DNA of 64,000 nucleotides. Origin: DYRB01 sp963709645. GTDB lineage: Bacteria; Pseudomonadota; Gammaproteobacteria; Chromatiales; Chromatiaceae. Below the pieces are notes generated by a model. It was not told where the DNA came from. It searched no databases and was given only the letters and a program-made list of their open reading frames with translations. The stretch spans positions 248,001-312,000 of the forward strand of contig CAVPXP010000003.1 in assembly GCA_963709645.1 (NCBI GenBank), written 5' to 3'. Within the stretch, counting starts at the first letter, position 1, and every line of letters begins with the position of its first letter. The position numbers were made by a program, and so were the translations under genes. Shown in pieces: positions 30,023-40,000 of the stretch.

Positions 30023-31123
30023 ATGCGTCAGCTCTTCGCCCGGCTCCGCCTGCCTTTGCTATGCCTCGCCGCCCTGCCCGCCCTGGCCGCCGCGGAGCCC
30101 GCGGTCCACATCTTCATCTGGAGCGATTACCTCGCCGAAGACACCCTGCCCAATTTCCAGGCCAAGACCGGCATCAAGCCGGTCATGGACGTCTACGACT
30201 CCAACGAGATCCTGGAGGCCAAGCTCCTGGCCGGAAAGAGCGGTTATGACATCGTCGTTCCCACGGCCCGTCCCTTCGGGGCCCGCCAGGTCAAGACCGG
30301 CATTTTCCAGCCCTTGGACGAGGCCAAGTTGCCCTCGCTGGGCAACATCGACCCGCAGATCCTGAAATCCATCGAGGGGATCGACAAGGGTAACGCCCAC
30401 CTGGTCCCCTACATGTGGGGCACCACCGGTCTCGGGGTCAACCTGGACAAGGTCAAGGCGGCCCTTGGCGATGACGTGCCTCTGGACACCTGGGGCCTGG
30501 TCTTCGACCCGGAGAAGGCCAAGAAGCTGAAGGACTGCGGCATCAGCCTGATGGACGACTCCACCGAGGTCTTCGCTGCGGCCCTGGCCTATCTTGGCAA
30601 GGACCCCAACAGCACGAACCAGAAGGACCTGGATGCCGCCGCGGAACTGGTGAAAAATGTCCACCCCTACATCCGCTATTTCCACTCCTCGCAGTACATC
30701 AACGACCTGGCCAACGGCGACACCTGCGTCGCCCACGGCTACTCGGGCGACATTTTCCAGGCCCGCGACCGCGCCGACGAGGCCGGCAAGGGGGTCAAGA
30801 TCGGCTACGTCATCCCGAAGGAAGGCGCCGTCCTGTGGGTCGATGTCCTGGCCATCCCCAAGGATGCCCCCAACCCCGATCAGGCCCACGCCTTCATCGA
30901 GTATCTGCTCGACCCCAAGGTGATCGCCGACGCCTCCAACTTCGTGCACTACGCCAACCCCAATCCGAAGTCGAAGGAATTTCTCGACGCCGAGGTGCGC
31001 GATGACCCCAGCATCTACCCCAGCGATGAAGTCAAGGAGCGCCTGTTCGTCCTGGCCGAGCGCAGCGATAAGGATATTCGGGCCATCAACCGGGTTTGGA
31101 CGCGCCTCAAGGCCAACCGCTGA
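30023..31123 (+). CDS. potF: Putrescine/spermidine-binding periplasmic protein
   Basis: 366 residues, signal peptide ending near LAAAEP. The mature chain starts VHIFIWSDYLAEDTLPNF, with the conserved N..(D/W)Y region, and YDSNEILEAKLLAGKSGYD, PYMWGTTGLGVN and AHGYSGDIFQARDRADEAG follow, all characteristic of the PotD/PotF family. It captures polyamines and delivers them to the potGHI transporter encoded immediately downstream. A strong hairpin between potF and potG may protect the potF transcript and raise its relative level. It is preceded by a region with the opposite-strand His-rich protein gene. Confidence 0.93.
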   Translation: MRQLFARLRLPLLCLAALPALAAAEPAVHIFIWSDYLAEDTLPNFQAKTGIKPVMDVYDSNEILEAKLLAGKSGYDIVVPTARPFGARQVKTGIFQPLDEAKLPSLGNIDPQILKSIEGIDKGNAHLVPYMWGTTGLGVNLDKVKAALGDDVPLDTWGLVFDPEKAKKLKDCGISLMDDSTEVFAAALAYLGKDPNSTNQKDLDAAAELVKNVHPYIRYFHSSQYINDLANGDTCVAHGYSGDIFQARDRADEAGKGVKIGYVIPKEGAVLWVDVLAIPKDAPNPDQAHAFIEYLLDPKVIADASNFVHYANPNPKSKEFLDAEVRDDPSIYPSDEVKERLFVLAERSDKDIRAINRVWTRLKANR

Positions 31124-31133
31124 CCTCTGCACA

Positions 31134-31187
31134 CCGCGGCAGGCATCCGGGGCGGGAGAGACGTTGACCCCTGAGCGCCTGCCGCGG
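31134..31187 (+). other. Stem-loop between potF and potG
   Basis: A perfect 11-bp inverted repeat, CCGCGGCAGGC at 31134-31144 and GCCTGCCGCGG at 31177-31187, starts 10 bases after the potF stop. No T-run follows, so read-through into potG is expected. Such structures after binding-protein genes commonly stabilise the upstream mRNA. Confidence 0.6.
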
Positions 31188-31222
31188 CCCCCGCCGCCCG
31201 AGCCCCCACGGAGACCACGCCT

Positions 31223-32359
31223 ATGGCCGGTCCGCCCGACCGTCGCCGCCTCGAACCCTGGCAGGACCCCAGGGCGGAGCCCTACGTGCGCATCGACGGC
31301 GTTACCAAGAAGTTCGGTGACGTGTACGCGGTGGACAACATCAGCCTCGATATCTTCCAGGGGGAATTCTTCTCCCTCCTCGGGGGCTCCGGGTGCGGCA
31401 AGTCCACCCTGCTGCGCATGCTGGCGGGGCTGGAGCAACCGACACACGGGCGGATCTTCATCGACGGGGTCGACGTGACCGAGGTCCCGCCCTACTCCCG
31501 CCCGGTCAACATGATGTTCCAGTCCTATGCCCTGTTCCCGCACATGACGGTGGAACACAACGTGGAGTTCGGGCTCAAGCAGGAGCAGATGCCCCGCGCC
31601 GAGCGGGCCGAGCGGGTCGCGGACATGCTCGATCTGCTCAAGATCACGCCCCTGCGCAAGCGCCGCCCGGATCAGCTCTCCGGCGGGCAGCGCCAGCGCG
31701 TCGCGCTGGCACGCAGCCTGGCCAAGCACCCCAAGCTGCTCCTCCTGGACGAGCCCCTGGGCGCCCTAGACAAGCGCCTGCGCGAGGCCACCCAGTTCGA
31801 GCTGGTCAACCTTCAGGAGCGCATCGGGATCACCTTCGTCACGGTGACGCACGACCAGGAGGAGGCCATGACCATGTCCACCCGCATCGCGGTGATGGAC
31901 GCCGGCCAGATCATCCAAGTCGATACCCCAACTGGGATCTACGAGTTCCCCAACTGCCGCCTTGTGGCCGAGTTCATCGGCTCGGTGAATTTGTTCGAGG
32001 GCAAGATCGTCGAGCAGATCGGCGACGAAGCCATCATCCAGTGCCACGGCGGCGCAACCATGCGCATGCGCTCCCCGCAGCCCCACGCCTTGGGGACCCC
32101 TGTTCGGGTGGCCATTCGCCCGGAGAAGATCCGACTGGCCGATGCGTACCAGGAGGGGGGAGTCAACCAGATCCGCGGCGTGGTCGAGGACATCGCCTAC
32201 CTGGGGGACGTCTCCATCTACCACGTCCGCGTCGGCGAAGGACAGATGGTCGAGATGACGCTGGCGAACGTCAACCCGCGAGCCGAGCAGGCCCTGACCT
32301 GGGAGCAGGAGGTCGCCATGGAGTGGGCCCCCACCAGCGGCATCGTGCTCACGGACTAG
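31223..32359 (+). CDS. potG: Polyamine ABC transporter ATPase
   Basis: 378 residues. The nucleotide-binding domain has Walker A (GGSGCGKSTLLRMLAG), the Q-loop (NMMFQSYALFPHM), the signature LSGGQRQRVALARSL, Walker B (LLLLDEPLGALD) and the His switch (VTVTHDQEEAM). A C-terminal TOBE domain follows (VRVAIRPEKIRLADAYQEGG), used for assembly or regulation. It powers uptake by the PotH/PotI permeases. It lies 100 bases after potF and 9 bases before potH. Confidence 0.95.
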   Translation: MAGPPDRRRLEPWQDPRAEPYVRIDGVTKKFGDVYAVDNISLDIFQGEFFSLLGGSGCGKSTLLRMLAGLEQPTHGRIFIDGVDVTEVPPYSRPVNMMFQSYALFPHMTVEHNVEFGLKQEQMPRAERAERVADMLDLLKITPLRKRRPDQLSGGQRQRVALARSLAKHPKLLLLDEPLGALDKRLREATQFELVNLQERIGITFVTVTHDQEEAMTMSTRIAVMDAGQIIQVDTPTGIYEFPNCRLVAEFIGSVNLFEGKIVEQIGDEAIIQCHGGATMRMRSPQPHALGTPVRVAIRPEKIRLADAYQEGGVNQIRGVVEDIAYLGDVSIYHVRVGEGQMVEMTLANVNPRAEQALTWEQEVAMEWAPTSGIVLTD

Positions 32360-32368
32360 GTCCAGATC

Positions 32369-33322
32369 ATGACCGCACCCAGTGCCACTCGCGGCTCCGG
32401 CAACGGCAGCGGCGCATCGCTCGGCAGGCCCCTGGAGCGGCTCCGCCGCCGCCTGCCCCACCCCGACATCGCCATCCCCGCCCTCTGGCTGGTGCTGTTC
32501 TTTCTCTTGCCCTTCATCATCGTCCTGAACATCGGGCTGGCCGAGCCCGCCCTGGCTCAGCCGCCCTACACGGTCTTGTGGGAGTGGGCCGAGGACGGCG
32601 TCCTGCAGATCCGCCTGAACCTGCAGAATTTCATGCTGGTATGGGCCGACGATCTCTATCTGGCGGCCTTCCTGAATTCGCTCTGGGTGGCCTTCGTCTG
32701 CACCCTCCTGTGCCTGCTGATCGGGTACCCCATGGCCTACGCCATCGCCACGGCCCCGGAGCGGCGGCGGGTCGTGCTGCTCATGCTCATCATCCTGCCC
32801 TTCTGGACCTCGTTCCTGATCCGGGTCTACGCCTGGATCGGTATCCTCAAATCCGAGGGGCTGCTCAACAACCTGCTGCTGTGGCTGGGCGTGATCGACA
32901 GCCCGCTGGCCATCCTGCATACCCAGGCCGCGGTCTACATCGGAGTGGTCTACTCCTACCTGCCGTTCATGATCCTGCCGCTCTATGCCAACCTCTCGCG
33001 CATGGACCTGACCCTCCTGGAGGCCGCCGCGGACCTGGGCTGCCGTGCCTCCCGCGCTTTCATGCGGATCACCCTGCCCCTGTCCCTGCCGGGAATCGTC
33101 GCCGGGAGCATGCTGGTGTTCATCCCGGTCGTGGGCGAATTCGTCATCCCAGACCTGCTCGGCGGGCCGGACAACCTCATGGTGGGGCGCATGCTCTGGA
33201 CCGAATTCTTTTCAAACAAGGACTGGCCCCTGGCATCGGCCATCGCCATCCTGCTGCTCGTCATCCTGGTCGTGCCGTTCGTATTGATGCAACGCTGGCA
33301 GCAGCGCCTCGAGACGGAGTAA
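32369..33322 (+). CDS. potH: Polyamine ABC transporter permease
   Basis: 317 residues with six predicted membrane segments, the first at about residues 40-60 (ALWLVLFFLLPFIIVLNIGL). The conserved EAA loop is present (LLEAAADLGCRASRAFMRIT), which docks with the ATPase. It forms half of the translocation pore with PotI. The N-terminal about 35 residues are basic and cytoplasmic. The gene starts 9 bases after potG and ends 4 bases before potI, so translation is likely coupled. Confidence 0.94.
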   Translation: MTAPSATRGSGNGSGASLGRPLERLRRRLPHPDIAIPALWLVLFFLLPFIIVLNIGLAEPALAQPPYTVLWEWAEDGVLQIRLNLQNFMLVWADDLYLAAFLNSLWVAFVCTLLCLLIGYPMAYAIATAPERRRVVLLMLIILPFWTSFLIRVYAWIGILKSEGLLNNLLLWLGVIDSPLAILHTQAAVYIGVVYSYLPFMILPLYANLSRMDLTLLEAAADLGCRASRAFMRITLPLSLPGIVAGSMLVFIPVVGEFVIPDLLGGPDNLMVGRMLWTEFFSNKDWPLASAIAILLLVILVVPFVLMQRWQQRLETE

Positions 33323-33326
33323 CCCA

Positions 33327-34136
33327 ATGCACCAGCGCCGGTGGCCCCTGACGACCGCCCTCGTATTCGGCTACGCCTTTCTGTACGTGCCAGTGCTGCT
33401 CCTGATCATCTATTCCTTCAACGAGTCCCGGCTGGTCACCGTCTGGTCCGGCTTTTCCACCAAATGGTACGGCGAACTGTTGGAGAATCAGCACCTGTTG
33501 GACGCCGCCTGGCTGAGCATCCGCATCGCGGCGACCAACGCGAGCGTCGCGGTCATCCTGGGGACCCTTGCCGCCAACGCCCTGGTGCGGCGCGGGCGGT
33601 TCAAGGGGCGGGCGGGGTTCGAGCTCCTCTTGACCGCGCCCCTGGTCATGCCCGAGGTCATCATCGGCCTGTCGATGCTGCTCCTGTTTGTCGCCCTGGA
33701 GCAGTGGATCGGCTGGCCGGACGGGCGGGGCTTTACCACCATCGCCATCGCCCACATCACCTTCAGCTTGGCCTACGTGGCCGTCGTCGTGAAGGCCCGC
33801 CTCGGGCAGATGGACCGCTCGCTGGAGGAGGCCGCGATGGATCTCGGGGCACGCCCCTTCAAGGTGTATCTCCGCATCACCCTGCCCCTCATCGCACCGG
33901 CGCTGCTGTCCGGCTGGCTGCTGGCCTTCACCCTGTCCCTGGACGACCTGGTGGTGGCGAGCTTCGTCGCCGGGCCGGGGTCCACGACCCTGCCGATGGT
34001 GGTCTATTCCAGCGTTCGCATGGGCGTCTCGCCGCAGATCAATGCCCTGGCCACACTGATCGTCCTCTTTGTCGGCGTCGCTGTGGTGATCGCCGGACTG
34101 GCGATGCGAGGGCATTCCCAGTCCAGTTCAGAATAA
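33327..34136 (+). CDS. potI: Polyamine ABC transporter permease
   Basis: 269 residues with six membrane segments and the EAA loop SLEEAAMDLGARPFKVYLRI. The first segment is at residues 9-29 (ALVFGYAFLYVPVLLLIIYS), followed by FNESRLVTVWSGFSTKWY, typical of PotI. It is the last gene of potFGHI. No clear intrinsic terminator follows; the next gene starts 262 bases downstream. Confidence 0.94.
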   Translation: MHQRRWPLTTALVFGYAFLYVPVLLLIIYSFNESRLVTVWSGFSTKWYGELLENQHLLDAAWLSIRIAATNASVAVILGTLAANALVRRGRFKGRAGFELLLTAPLVMPEVIIGLSMLLLFVALEQWIGWPDGRGFTTIAIAHITFSLAYVAVVVKARLGQMDRSLEEAAMDLGARPFKVYLRITLPLIAPALLSGWLLAFTLSLDDLVVASFVAGPGSTTLPMVVYSSVRMGVSPQINALATLIVLFVGVAVVIAGLAMRGHSQSSSE

Positions 34137-34398
34137 CCGGCACGCCCGCCCCACGGCAGGGAGGGATCCGACCGAGCCCGCACCTGGGCCCGACCCTTGA
34201 CCAGGCAATGACGCACAGCCTATTGCTCGCGAGTAATGAGTTGCGCTCAAGCGCTCCAGTCATTCAGTACTTTAGTAATTACTATTATTAGGATCATGTC
34301 GCAACTGGCTCGATTGTTGATCTCCAGCACTTCTGTTACGTCCGCCTTCGCTCGATAATGCGCCGGCCACAAGCAACACTTAATGGAGGACCGAAAGA

Positions 34399-35769
34399 GT
34401 GATACCAAGCCAATCTGTAGCCAGGTTCCTGATGTCGGCCGCCCTCGGCCTGTCGGGCGCTGCAACCATCACCGCCAACGCCGAAGAGGGCGGCAACATC
34501 CATCACATCTCCGCCGAGGTCTGCAAGACCTGCCACCAGGAAATCTACAAGCAATGGAAGGACTCCATGCATTCCCAGAGCACAGCCCTCACGGATCCGC
34601 TCCACGGGGCCTTCTATCAGCAGGAGGCGGGATCGCCCACAGAGGAAGGGGTCCTTCACAAGAAATCCGGCAAGTACCCGGTGTGCCTGAGCTGCCACGC
34701 CCCCAACGCAGCCATCGACAAAACCACCAAGCTCGACGCCAAGCCGGCCTATGCCGAGGGCGTCAATTGCGTCGCCTGCCACACCCTCAAGACCTACAAG
34801 GGGATCACGGACGCCGACGGAAAACAGCAGCTCGGCCTCAAGGCCTATGAGGTCGCCACGAATCTTCAAGGACCGGCCGGCTTTCCGCGCGGCCTCGCCA
34901 AGCTGACGGCCGGGTCGGACCCCTTCGGTGGAGCCGGTGCCGGCGGTGCCGACGCGTCACAGAAGCCGAACCCCCACCTGGGCGAGGCCGTGGAGTTCGA
35001 AGGCCAGAAGGTCCCGGCCATGGCCATGGAGGCAAACCCGTCCCTCATGAGGTCCTCCGACGCCTGCATGGGCTGCCACGACCAGCGCGACAACCCTCAC
35101 GGTGTGCCTCTGTGTCAGACCGGCAACGAGTACATCGATAGCGGGAGCAACGTCAGCTGCCTGTCCTGTCACATGCCGCTCGCCAACGGCATGGCTGACC
35201 ACTCCATGGGCGGCGGCCACAACAAGGCCGTTCTCGCGCGCGCCGCCCTGTTCGACGTGAAGGTAGAGAAGGCCGGAAAAGCCGCGCAGGCCGTAAAGGC
35301 CGCGAAGGCCGCGAAGGGTGACAAGGTCGACAAGGCCGCGGGCAAACTGAACGCCAGTGTGCGCATCAAGAACCTACAGCCGCACTCCTTGCCCACCGGG
35401 GCCCCATTCCGCAACATGTTCGTCAAGCTGACTGCTTACAACGACAAGGGCGAAGTGGTCTGGGAGAGCGCCAAGGGGCACCCAGCTGAATCCGACCCGC
35501 AGGCGTACTTCTCCTACAGCATGGCTGACGATGCGGGCAAGCCTGCACCGCCGCCCACGGCCACCAAGCCGGGCCCGGACAGCCGCCTCAAGCCTCACGA
35601 GGACCGCACCCTAAGCTACGAGATCCCCGCCAAGGGCGTGGTCCTGGTCCGCGGCGAGCTCTACTACGGGCTGCTCTGGCCGGGCCTGGCGAAGAAGTTC
35701 AGCCAGTTGCCGGAGGACATACGAACACCGGTATTGATCGCCGCAGTGGAGGAGGAGATCGCTCCCTAA
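34399..35769 (+). CDS. Exported penta-heme c-type cytochrome
   Basis: 456 residues from GTG at 34399, with GGAGG 9 bases upstream and a signal peptide to about TANA. Five CxxCH heme sites are at residues 42, 96, 124, 223 and 254, with surrounding His residues for bis-His ligation. The arrangement, with HISAEVCKTCHQEIYKQWKD at the start, resembles cytochrome c554 and related multiheme proteins. After heme 5 there is a Lys/Ala-rich linker (residues about 285-315) and a C-terminal beta-rich domain (SLPTGAPFRNMFVKLTAYND). It probably carries electrons in the periplasm; the redox partner is unknown. Its TAA stop is part of a 4-bp duplication flanking a MITE-like insertion, and a terminator lies about 140 bases beyond. 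Confidence 0.85.
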   Translation: MIPSQSVARFLMSAALGLSGAATITANAEEGGNIHHISAEVCKTCHQEIYKQWKDSMHSQSTALTDPLHGAFYQQEAGSPTEEGVLHKKSGKYPVCLSCHAPNAAIDKTTKLDAKPAYAEGVNCVACHTLKTYKGITDADGKQQLGLKAYEVATNLQGPAGFPRGLAKLTAGSDPFGGAGAGGADASQKPNPHLGEAVEFEGQKVPAMAMEANPSLMRSSDACMGCHDQRDNPHGVPLCQTGNEYIDSGSNVSCLSCHMPLANGMADHSMGGGHNKAVLARAALFDVKVEKAGKAAQAVKAAKAAKGDKVDKAAGKLNASVRIKNLQPHSLPTGAPFRNMFVKLTAYNDKGEVVWESAKGHPAESDPQAYFSYSMADDAGKPAPPPTATKPGPDSRLKPHEDRTLSYEIPAKGVVLVRGELYYGLLWPGLAKKFSQLPEDIRTPVLIAAVEEEIAP

Positions 35770-35872
35770 GGAAACGCTGACTAAAGCGTTTCCCGTGCGG
35801 GCCACGGAGGGCCCGCCATTTCAAACGGCGCTAAGCCGTTGACAATAGTGCTATAAGTAGATCAGCGTTTCC
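35770..35872. mobile_element. MITE-like element, copy 2, with target duplication
   Basis: 103 bp with perfect 11-bp inverted ends (GGAAACGCTGA and TCAGCGTTTCC), flanked by CTAA at 35766-35769 and 35873-35876. CTAA fits the YTAR target of IS5-group transposases. The left CTAA contains the TAA stop codon of the cytochrome gene. The left two-thirds matches copy 1; about 50 bases of the right part are missing, so it is an internally deleted copy. Confidence 0.8.
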
Positions 35873-35904
35873 CTAACTCGGAGCGTCGCAAGAGTAAAGA
35901 CGAG

Positions 35905-35933
35905 GGCGCTGCCGCAGGGCAGCGCCTTTTTTT
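35905..35933 (+). terminator. Intrinsic transcription terminator
   Basis: A 9-bp perfect stem, GGCGCTGCC at 35905-35913 and GGCAGCGCC at 35918-35926, with a 4-base loop and seven T residues directly after. It terminates the cytochrome transcript; the MITE-like element lies between gene and terminator. Confidence 0.9.
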
Positions 35934-36056
35934 CGTTTTCAATCAGCAGACCCGGCCCAAGACCACATTCAAGCGGAAAAGTCCGGTTCACTCCAGATCC
36001 ATCAGGTCATTCTCCCTCCAACCAGGCGATTCGCTTGCGCCCTGAACCGCAGGGGC

Positions 36057-36242
36057 TCAAGCGGGTCGCCTCAGCCAGCGAGCCTGTCGGGTGACGAGCG
36101 CAATCAACCCGTCCCTATCGATTGGCTTTGCGATAGGGTCCACCATGCCTGCGGCCAAGCAGGCGGCCTTTTCGTCCACATGGGCATAGGCCGTCTGTCC
36201 GACGATAGGCACATTCGGGGCCAAACCAGGGTCCTGCGCCAT
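36057..36242 (-). pseudogene. Remnant of a response-regulator receiver domain
   Basis: About 61 codons encode the C-terminal part of a receiver domain: VPIVGQTAYAHVDEKAACLA, then AGMVDPIAKPIDRDGLIALV, matching the usual V.TA.A....CL.AGM.D...KPI pattern, including the conserved Thr and Lys. The first half with the phospho-accepting Asp is absent, and there is no ribosome site at the upstream ATG. It is probably the 3' end of a lost hybrid sensor kinase gene. The following gene on the same strand, rimI, ends 38 bases upstream. Confidence 0.65.
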
Positions 36243-36279
36243 CGGATCAGCAGCTTGTGGACGCCGGCCCTTGCACCGC

Positions 36280-36783
36280 CTAAAGCAGCGGCCGCGCCAT
36301 GACGATGGCGTCCTCCCGCCGTTCCCCGGCCGGGTAATAGCCGCGGCGCAGTCCCACCTCGCAGAAGCCCTCGGACTCGTAGAGGGCGATCGCCCCACGG
36401 TTGCTGGCGCGCACCTCGAGGAAGGCCGTATCGGCGTTGTTGGCCCGGCCGATGGCGAAGAGCCGCAGCAGCATCCGGCGCCCCAGTCCCTGTCCCTGCC
36501 AAATTGGGTGCACGCAAAGGTTTAGCAGATGGCACTCCCCAACGGCCGCAGACATGACGGCGTGGCCGACCAGGCGTCCAGGGTGCCCCAGCGCCGCACC
36601 CGGCGCAGTCCCTGCGACCCGCTCCGCCACCAGGCAGTGGTAGCCGACGCGCAGGCAGTCGCGAAAGATCCCCTCCGTCCATGGATAGGGATAGGCTGCA
36701 TTCTCCACCGCCAGGACCGCGGGCAGGTCCGCCTCGCACAGATGCCTTAGGGCAAACCCGGTTCCCAATGGCGCCACGCTCAT
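36280..36783 (-). CDS. rimI: Ribosomal-protein-alanine N-acetyltransferase
   Basis: 167 residues from the ATG at 36783, with GGAGG 9 bases upstream. GNAT fold: LRHLCEADLPAVLAVENAAY at the N-terminus, the acetyl-CoA loop HPIWQGQGLGRRMLLRL (Q/R-x-x-G-x-G/A), ASNRGAIALYESEGF, and a C-terminal YYPAGERREDAIVMARPL. These agree with RimI, which acetylates the N-terminal Ala of ribosomal protein S18. The usual partner gene tsaB is not adjacent. Divergent from nifJ. Confidence 0.88.
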   Translation of the reverse strand: MSVAPLGTGFALRHLCEADLPAVLAVENAAYPYPWTEGIFRDCLRVGYHCLVAERVAGTAPGAALGHPGRLVGHAVMSAAVGECHLLNLCVHPIWQGQGLGRRMLLRLFAIGRANNADTAFLEVRASNRGAIALYESEGFCEVGLRRGYYPAGERREDAIVMARPLL

Positions 36784-37090
36784 GCCACCCAGCCTCCGGA
36801 CCGATCGCAGCACGTACCCGCAGCGCGGCGCGACTCTAGTTTGCCAAACGGCATCGCGGCGGGCCGAAGATCGCGCCAATGTCGCGTCCACTCTGTCACC
36901 ATGGTAAAGGACTCTGACCAACCCAGGAACCCTGACCTAACTCAATTCGGTGCCGCGACGTCACCAACGGCGACCCGGTTCAGGCTATAGTACCGACCAC
37001 ACCCGCTACCCGGGTCCCGATTTCCCGTCCGCCCCCGGTTCGGACCAGCTCCGACCCAGGTTCCCCTCAGTCATACGCCAGGACCGACAG
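36784..37090. other. Divergent intergenic region between rimI and nifJ
   Basis: 307 bases with no convincing open frame. A TATAGT hexamer at 36986-36991 could be a -10 element for nifJ, but I see no good -35 at the proper distance. No clear operator or riboswitch was found. Confidence 0.3.
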
Positions 37091-40000
37091 ATGTCGCAGA
37101 AGCAAATGGTTACCATCGATGGCAACGAGGCCGCCGCCTATGTCGCCCACATGACCAACGAGGTCGTCGCCATCTACCCCATCACCCCCGCCTCCAACAT
37201 GGGCGAGTGGGCGGACGAATGGTCGTCGCTGGGGGTCAAAAATCTATGGGGCACGATCCCCGATGTGATCGAGATGCAGAGCGAGGCCGGTGCCGCCGGC
37301 GCCATCCACGGGGCGCTGCAGGGCGGATCGCTCGCAACGACCTTCACCGCCTCCCAGGGCCTGCTCCTGATGATACCGAACATGTACAAGATCGCCGGCG
37401 AACTGACGCCGACGGTCCTGCACGTCTCGGCCCGCGCCATCGCGGCCCAGGGGCTTTCCATCTTCGGCGACCATTCGGACGTGATGGCCTGCCGCTCCAC
37501 CGGCTACGCCATGTTCTGCTCGGACTCTGTACAGGAGGCCATGGATTTTGCCCTGCTCTCCCAGGCAGCGACCCTGGAGTCCCGCGTCCCCTTCCTGCAC
37601 TTCTTCGACGGATTCCGCACCTCCCACGAGGTCAACACTATCGAGAAGCTGCCGGCAGAGACCATTAGGGCTATGATCGACGAGGAGCTGGTGCTTGCCC
37701 ATCGCAACCGCGCCCTCAACCCCGATCACCCGGTCCTGCGCGGGACCTCCCAGAACCCGGACGTCTATTTCCAGGGCCGCGAGACGGTCAACCCCTACTA
37801 CAGCGCCGTCCCCGCCATCCTTCAGCGGCAGATGGACAAGTTCGCCGGCCTGACCGGCCGCCAGTACAAGCTGTTCGAGTACGTCGGGGCCGAGGACGCC
37901 GAGCACATCATCGTTCTCATGGGCTCAGGCATTGGTGCCGCCCAGGAGGCCGTGCAGCATCTGGTGGCCCGCGGCGAAAAGGTGGGGCTGATCAACGTCC
38001 GGCTCTTCCGGCCCTTCGACCCATCCTTTTTGCTCGCCGCGCTGCCGGTCACGGCGAAGAAGGTCGCGGTACTGGACCGCTGCAAGGAGCCCGGCTCCGA
38101 CGGCGAACCCCTCTACAAGGACGTCCTCACCGGCCTGGCCCAGGCGGTCGCCGACGGCCGTATGGCAACCATGCCCCGCATCCTCGGCGGGCGTTACGGG
38201 CTGGCCTCCAAGGAGTTCACCCCGGGCATGGTGGCGGGCATCTTCCGGGAGATGGAAAAGGACGCCCCCAAGCGGGAGTTCACCGTGGGCATCGTGGATG
38301 ATGTCACCCATCTCAGCCTGGACTGGGACCCGGACTTCAGACCCGACTGCGCCCAGGGCGTGACCGCCTGCGTCTTCTACGGCCTGGGCTCGGACGGTAC
38401 CGTCTCCGCCAACAAGAACTCCATCAAGATTATTTCGGAAGAGACACCCAACTTCGGTCAAGGCTACTTCCAGTACGATTCCAAGAAGGCCGGGGCCGTG
38501 ACCATATCGCACCTGCGCTTCGGCCCCAAGCCCATCGACTCCACCTATCTGGTCGGCAGCGGCGAGGCCAGCTTCGTCGCCTGCCACCAGCCGACCTTCC
38601 TGCCCCGCTACGATATGCTGGACATGGCGAAGCCGGGCGGGACCTTCCTGCTCAACTCCGCGACCCCGGCGGAACACGTCTGGGACGATCTGCCCCGCAA
38701 GATGCAGGCCCAGATCATCGACAAGAAGCTCGCCTTCTACGTCGTCGACGCCTACAAGATCGCTGGCGACACCGGCATGGGGCGGCGCATCAACACCGTG
38801 ATGCAGACCTGTTTCTTCGCCATCTCCGGCATCTTGCCGCGGGACGAGGCCATCGCCCACATCAAGACCTCGGTCAAGAAGACCTACGGCAGGAAGGGTC
38901 AGCGCCTGCTCGACCGCAACTACGCCGCCATCGACGCCAGTCTGGCTGGGCTGCATCAGGTGACGGTCCCAGGGGCTGTCACCAGCACCTTCGAGCGGCC
39001 CCCGGCAGTCCCGGTCGGGGCCCCGGAGTTCGTGCAGAAGGTCACCGCCACCCTCATGGCCAACCGCGGCGACAGCCTGCCGGTGTCCCTGATGCCCGCG
39101 GACGGCACCTGGCCGACGGCGACCACCCAGTACGAGAAGCGCAACATTGCGCTGGCCCTGCCCAAGTGGGAGATGGATCTCTGCACCCATTGCGGAAAGT
39201 GTCCCCTGGTCTGTCCCCATGCAGCAATCCGCTCCAAGGTCTTCCCGGACACCCTGACCGCCGACGCCCCCGAGTCCTTCCTGCACATCCAGATCAAAGG
39301 CAAGGACTTCCCCACCGGTCATCACATCAGCTACCAGGTGGCCCCGGACGACTGCACGGGCTGCGGCCTCTGTGTGGAGGTCTGCCCGATCCGCGATCGC
39401 AAGGACCCCAACCGCAAGGCGCTGAATATGGTCTCGGACGATGCCTACCACGACCAGGAACGCGCCAACTGGGATTTCTTCGTCGGCCTGCCCGAGTACG
39501 ACCGCACCCAGCTCGACGGCACCAAGATCAAACACGCCATGATCCTGCAGCCACTGTTCGAATTCTCCGGAGCCTGCGTGGGCTGCGGCGAAACGCCCTA
39601 TATCAAGCTCGCCACCCAACTCTTCGGCGACCGTATGCTGATCGCTAATGCCACTGGCTGCTCGTCCATCTACGGCGGCAATCTCCCCACGACCCCCTAC
39701 ACCGTCAACTCCGATGGACGCGGCCCGACCTGGAACAACTCGCTGTTCGAGGACAACGCCGAGTTCGGCCTGGGGCTGCGTCTGGCGGTAGACAAGCAGG
39801 CGGAGCAGGCCCGCGAACTGGTTGCGGCCATGGCGGACCGGATCGGCACCGACCTGGCCGACAGTCTGCTCACTGCGGATCAGGCCGCAGAGGCGGGGAT
39901 CTTCGAGCAGCGCGGGCGCGTCGCCGCCCTGAAGGACAAGCTCAAGGGCATCGAGGGCGGGGATGCCCGCGCGCTGGAAGGGGTCTGCGAGCAGTTGGTC

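Noticed and set aside
31393..33351. Rightward 652-codon frame overlapping potG and potH
   Set aside because: Out of frame with intact ABC genes; Arg/Pro/Ala/Gly-rich shadow without motifs.
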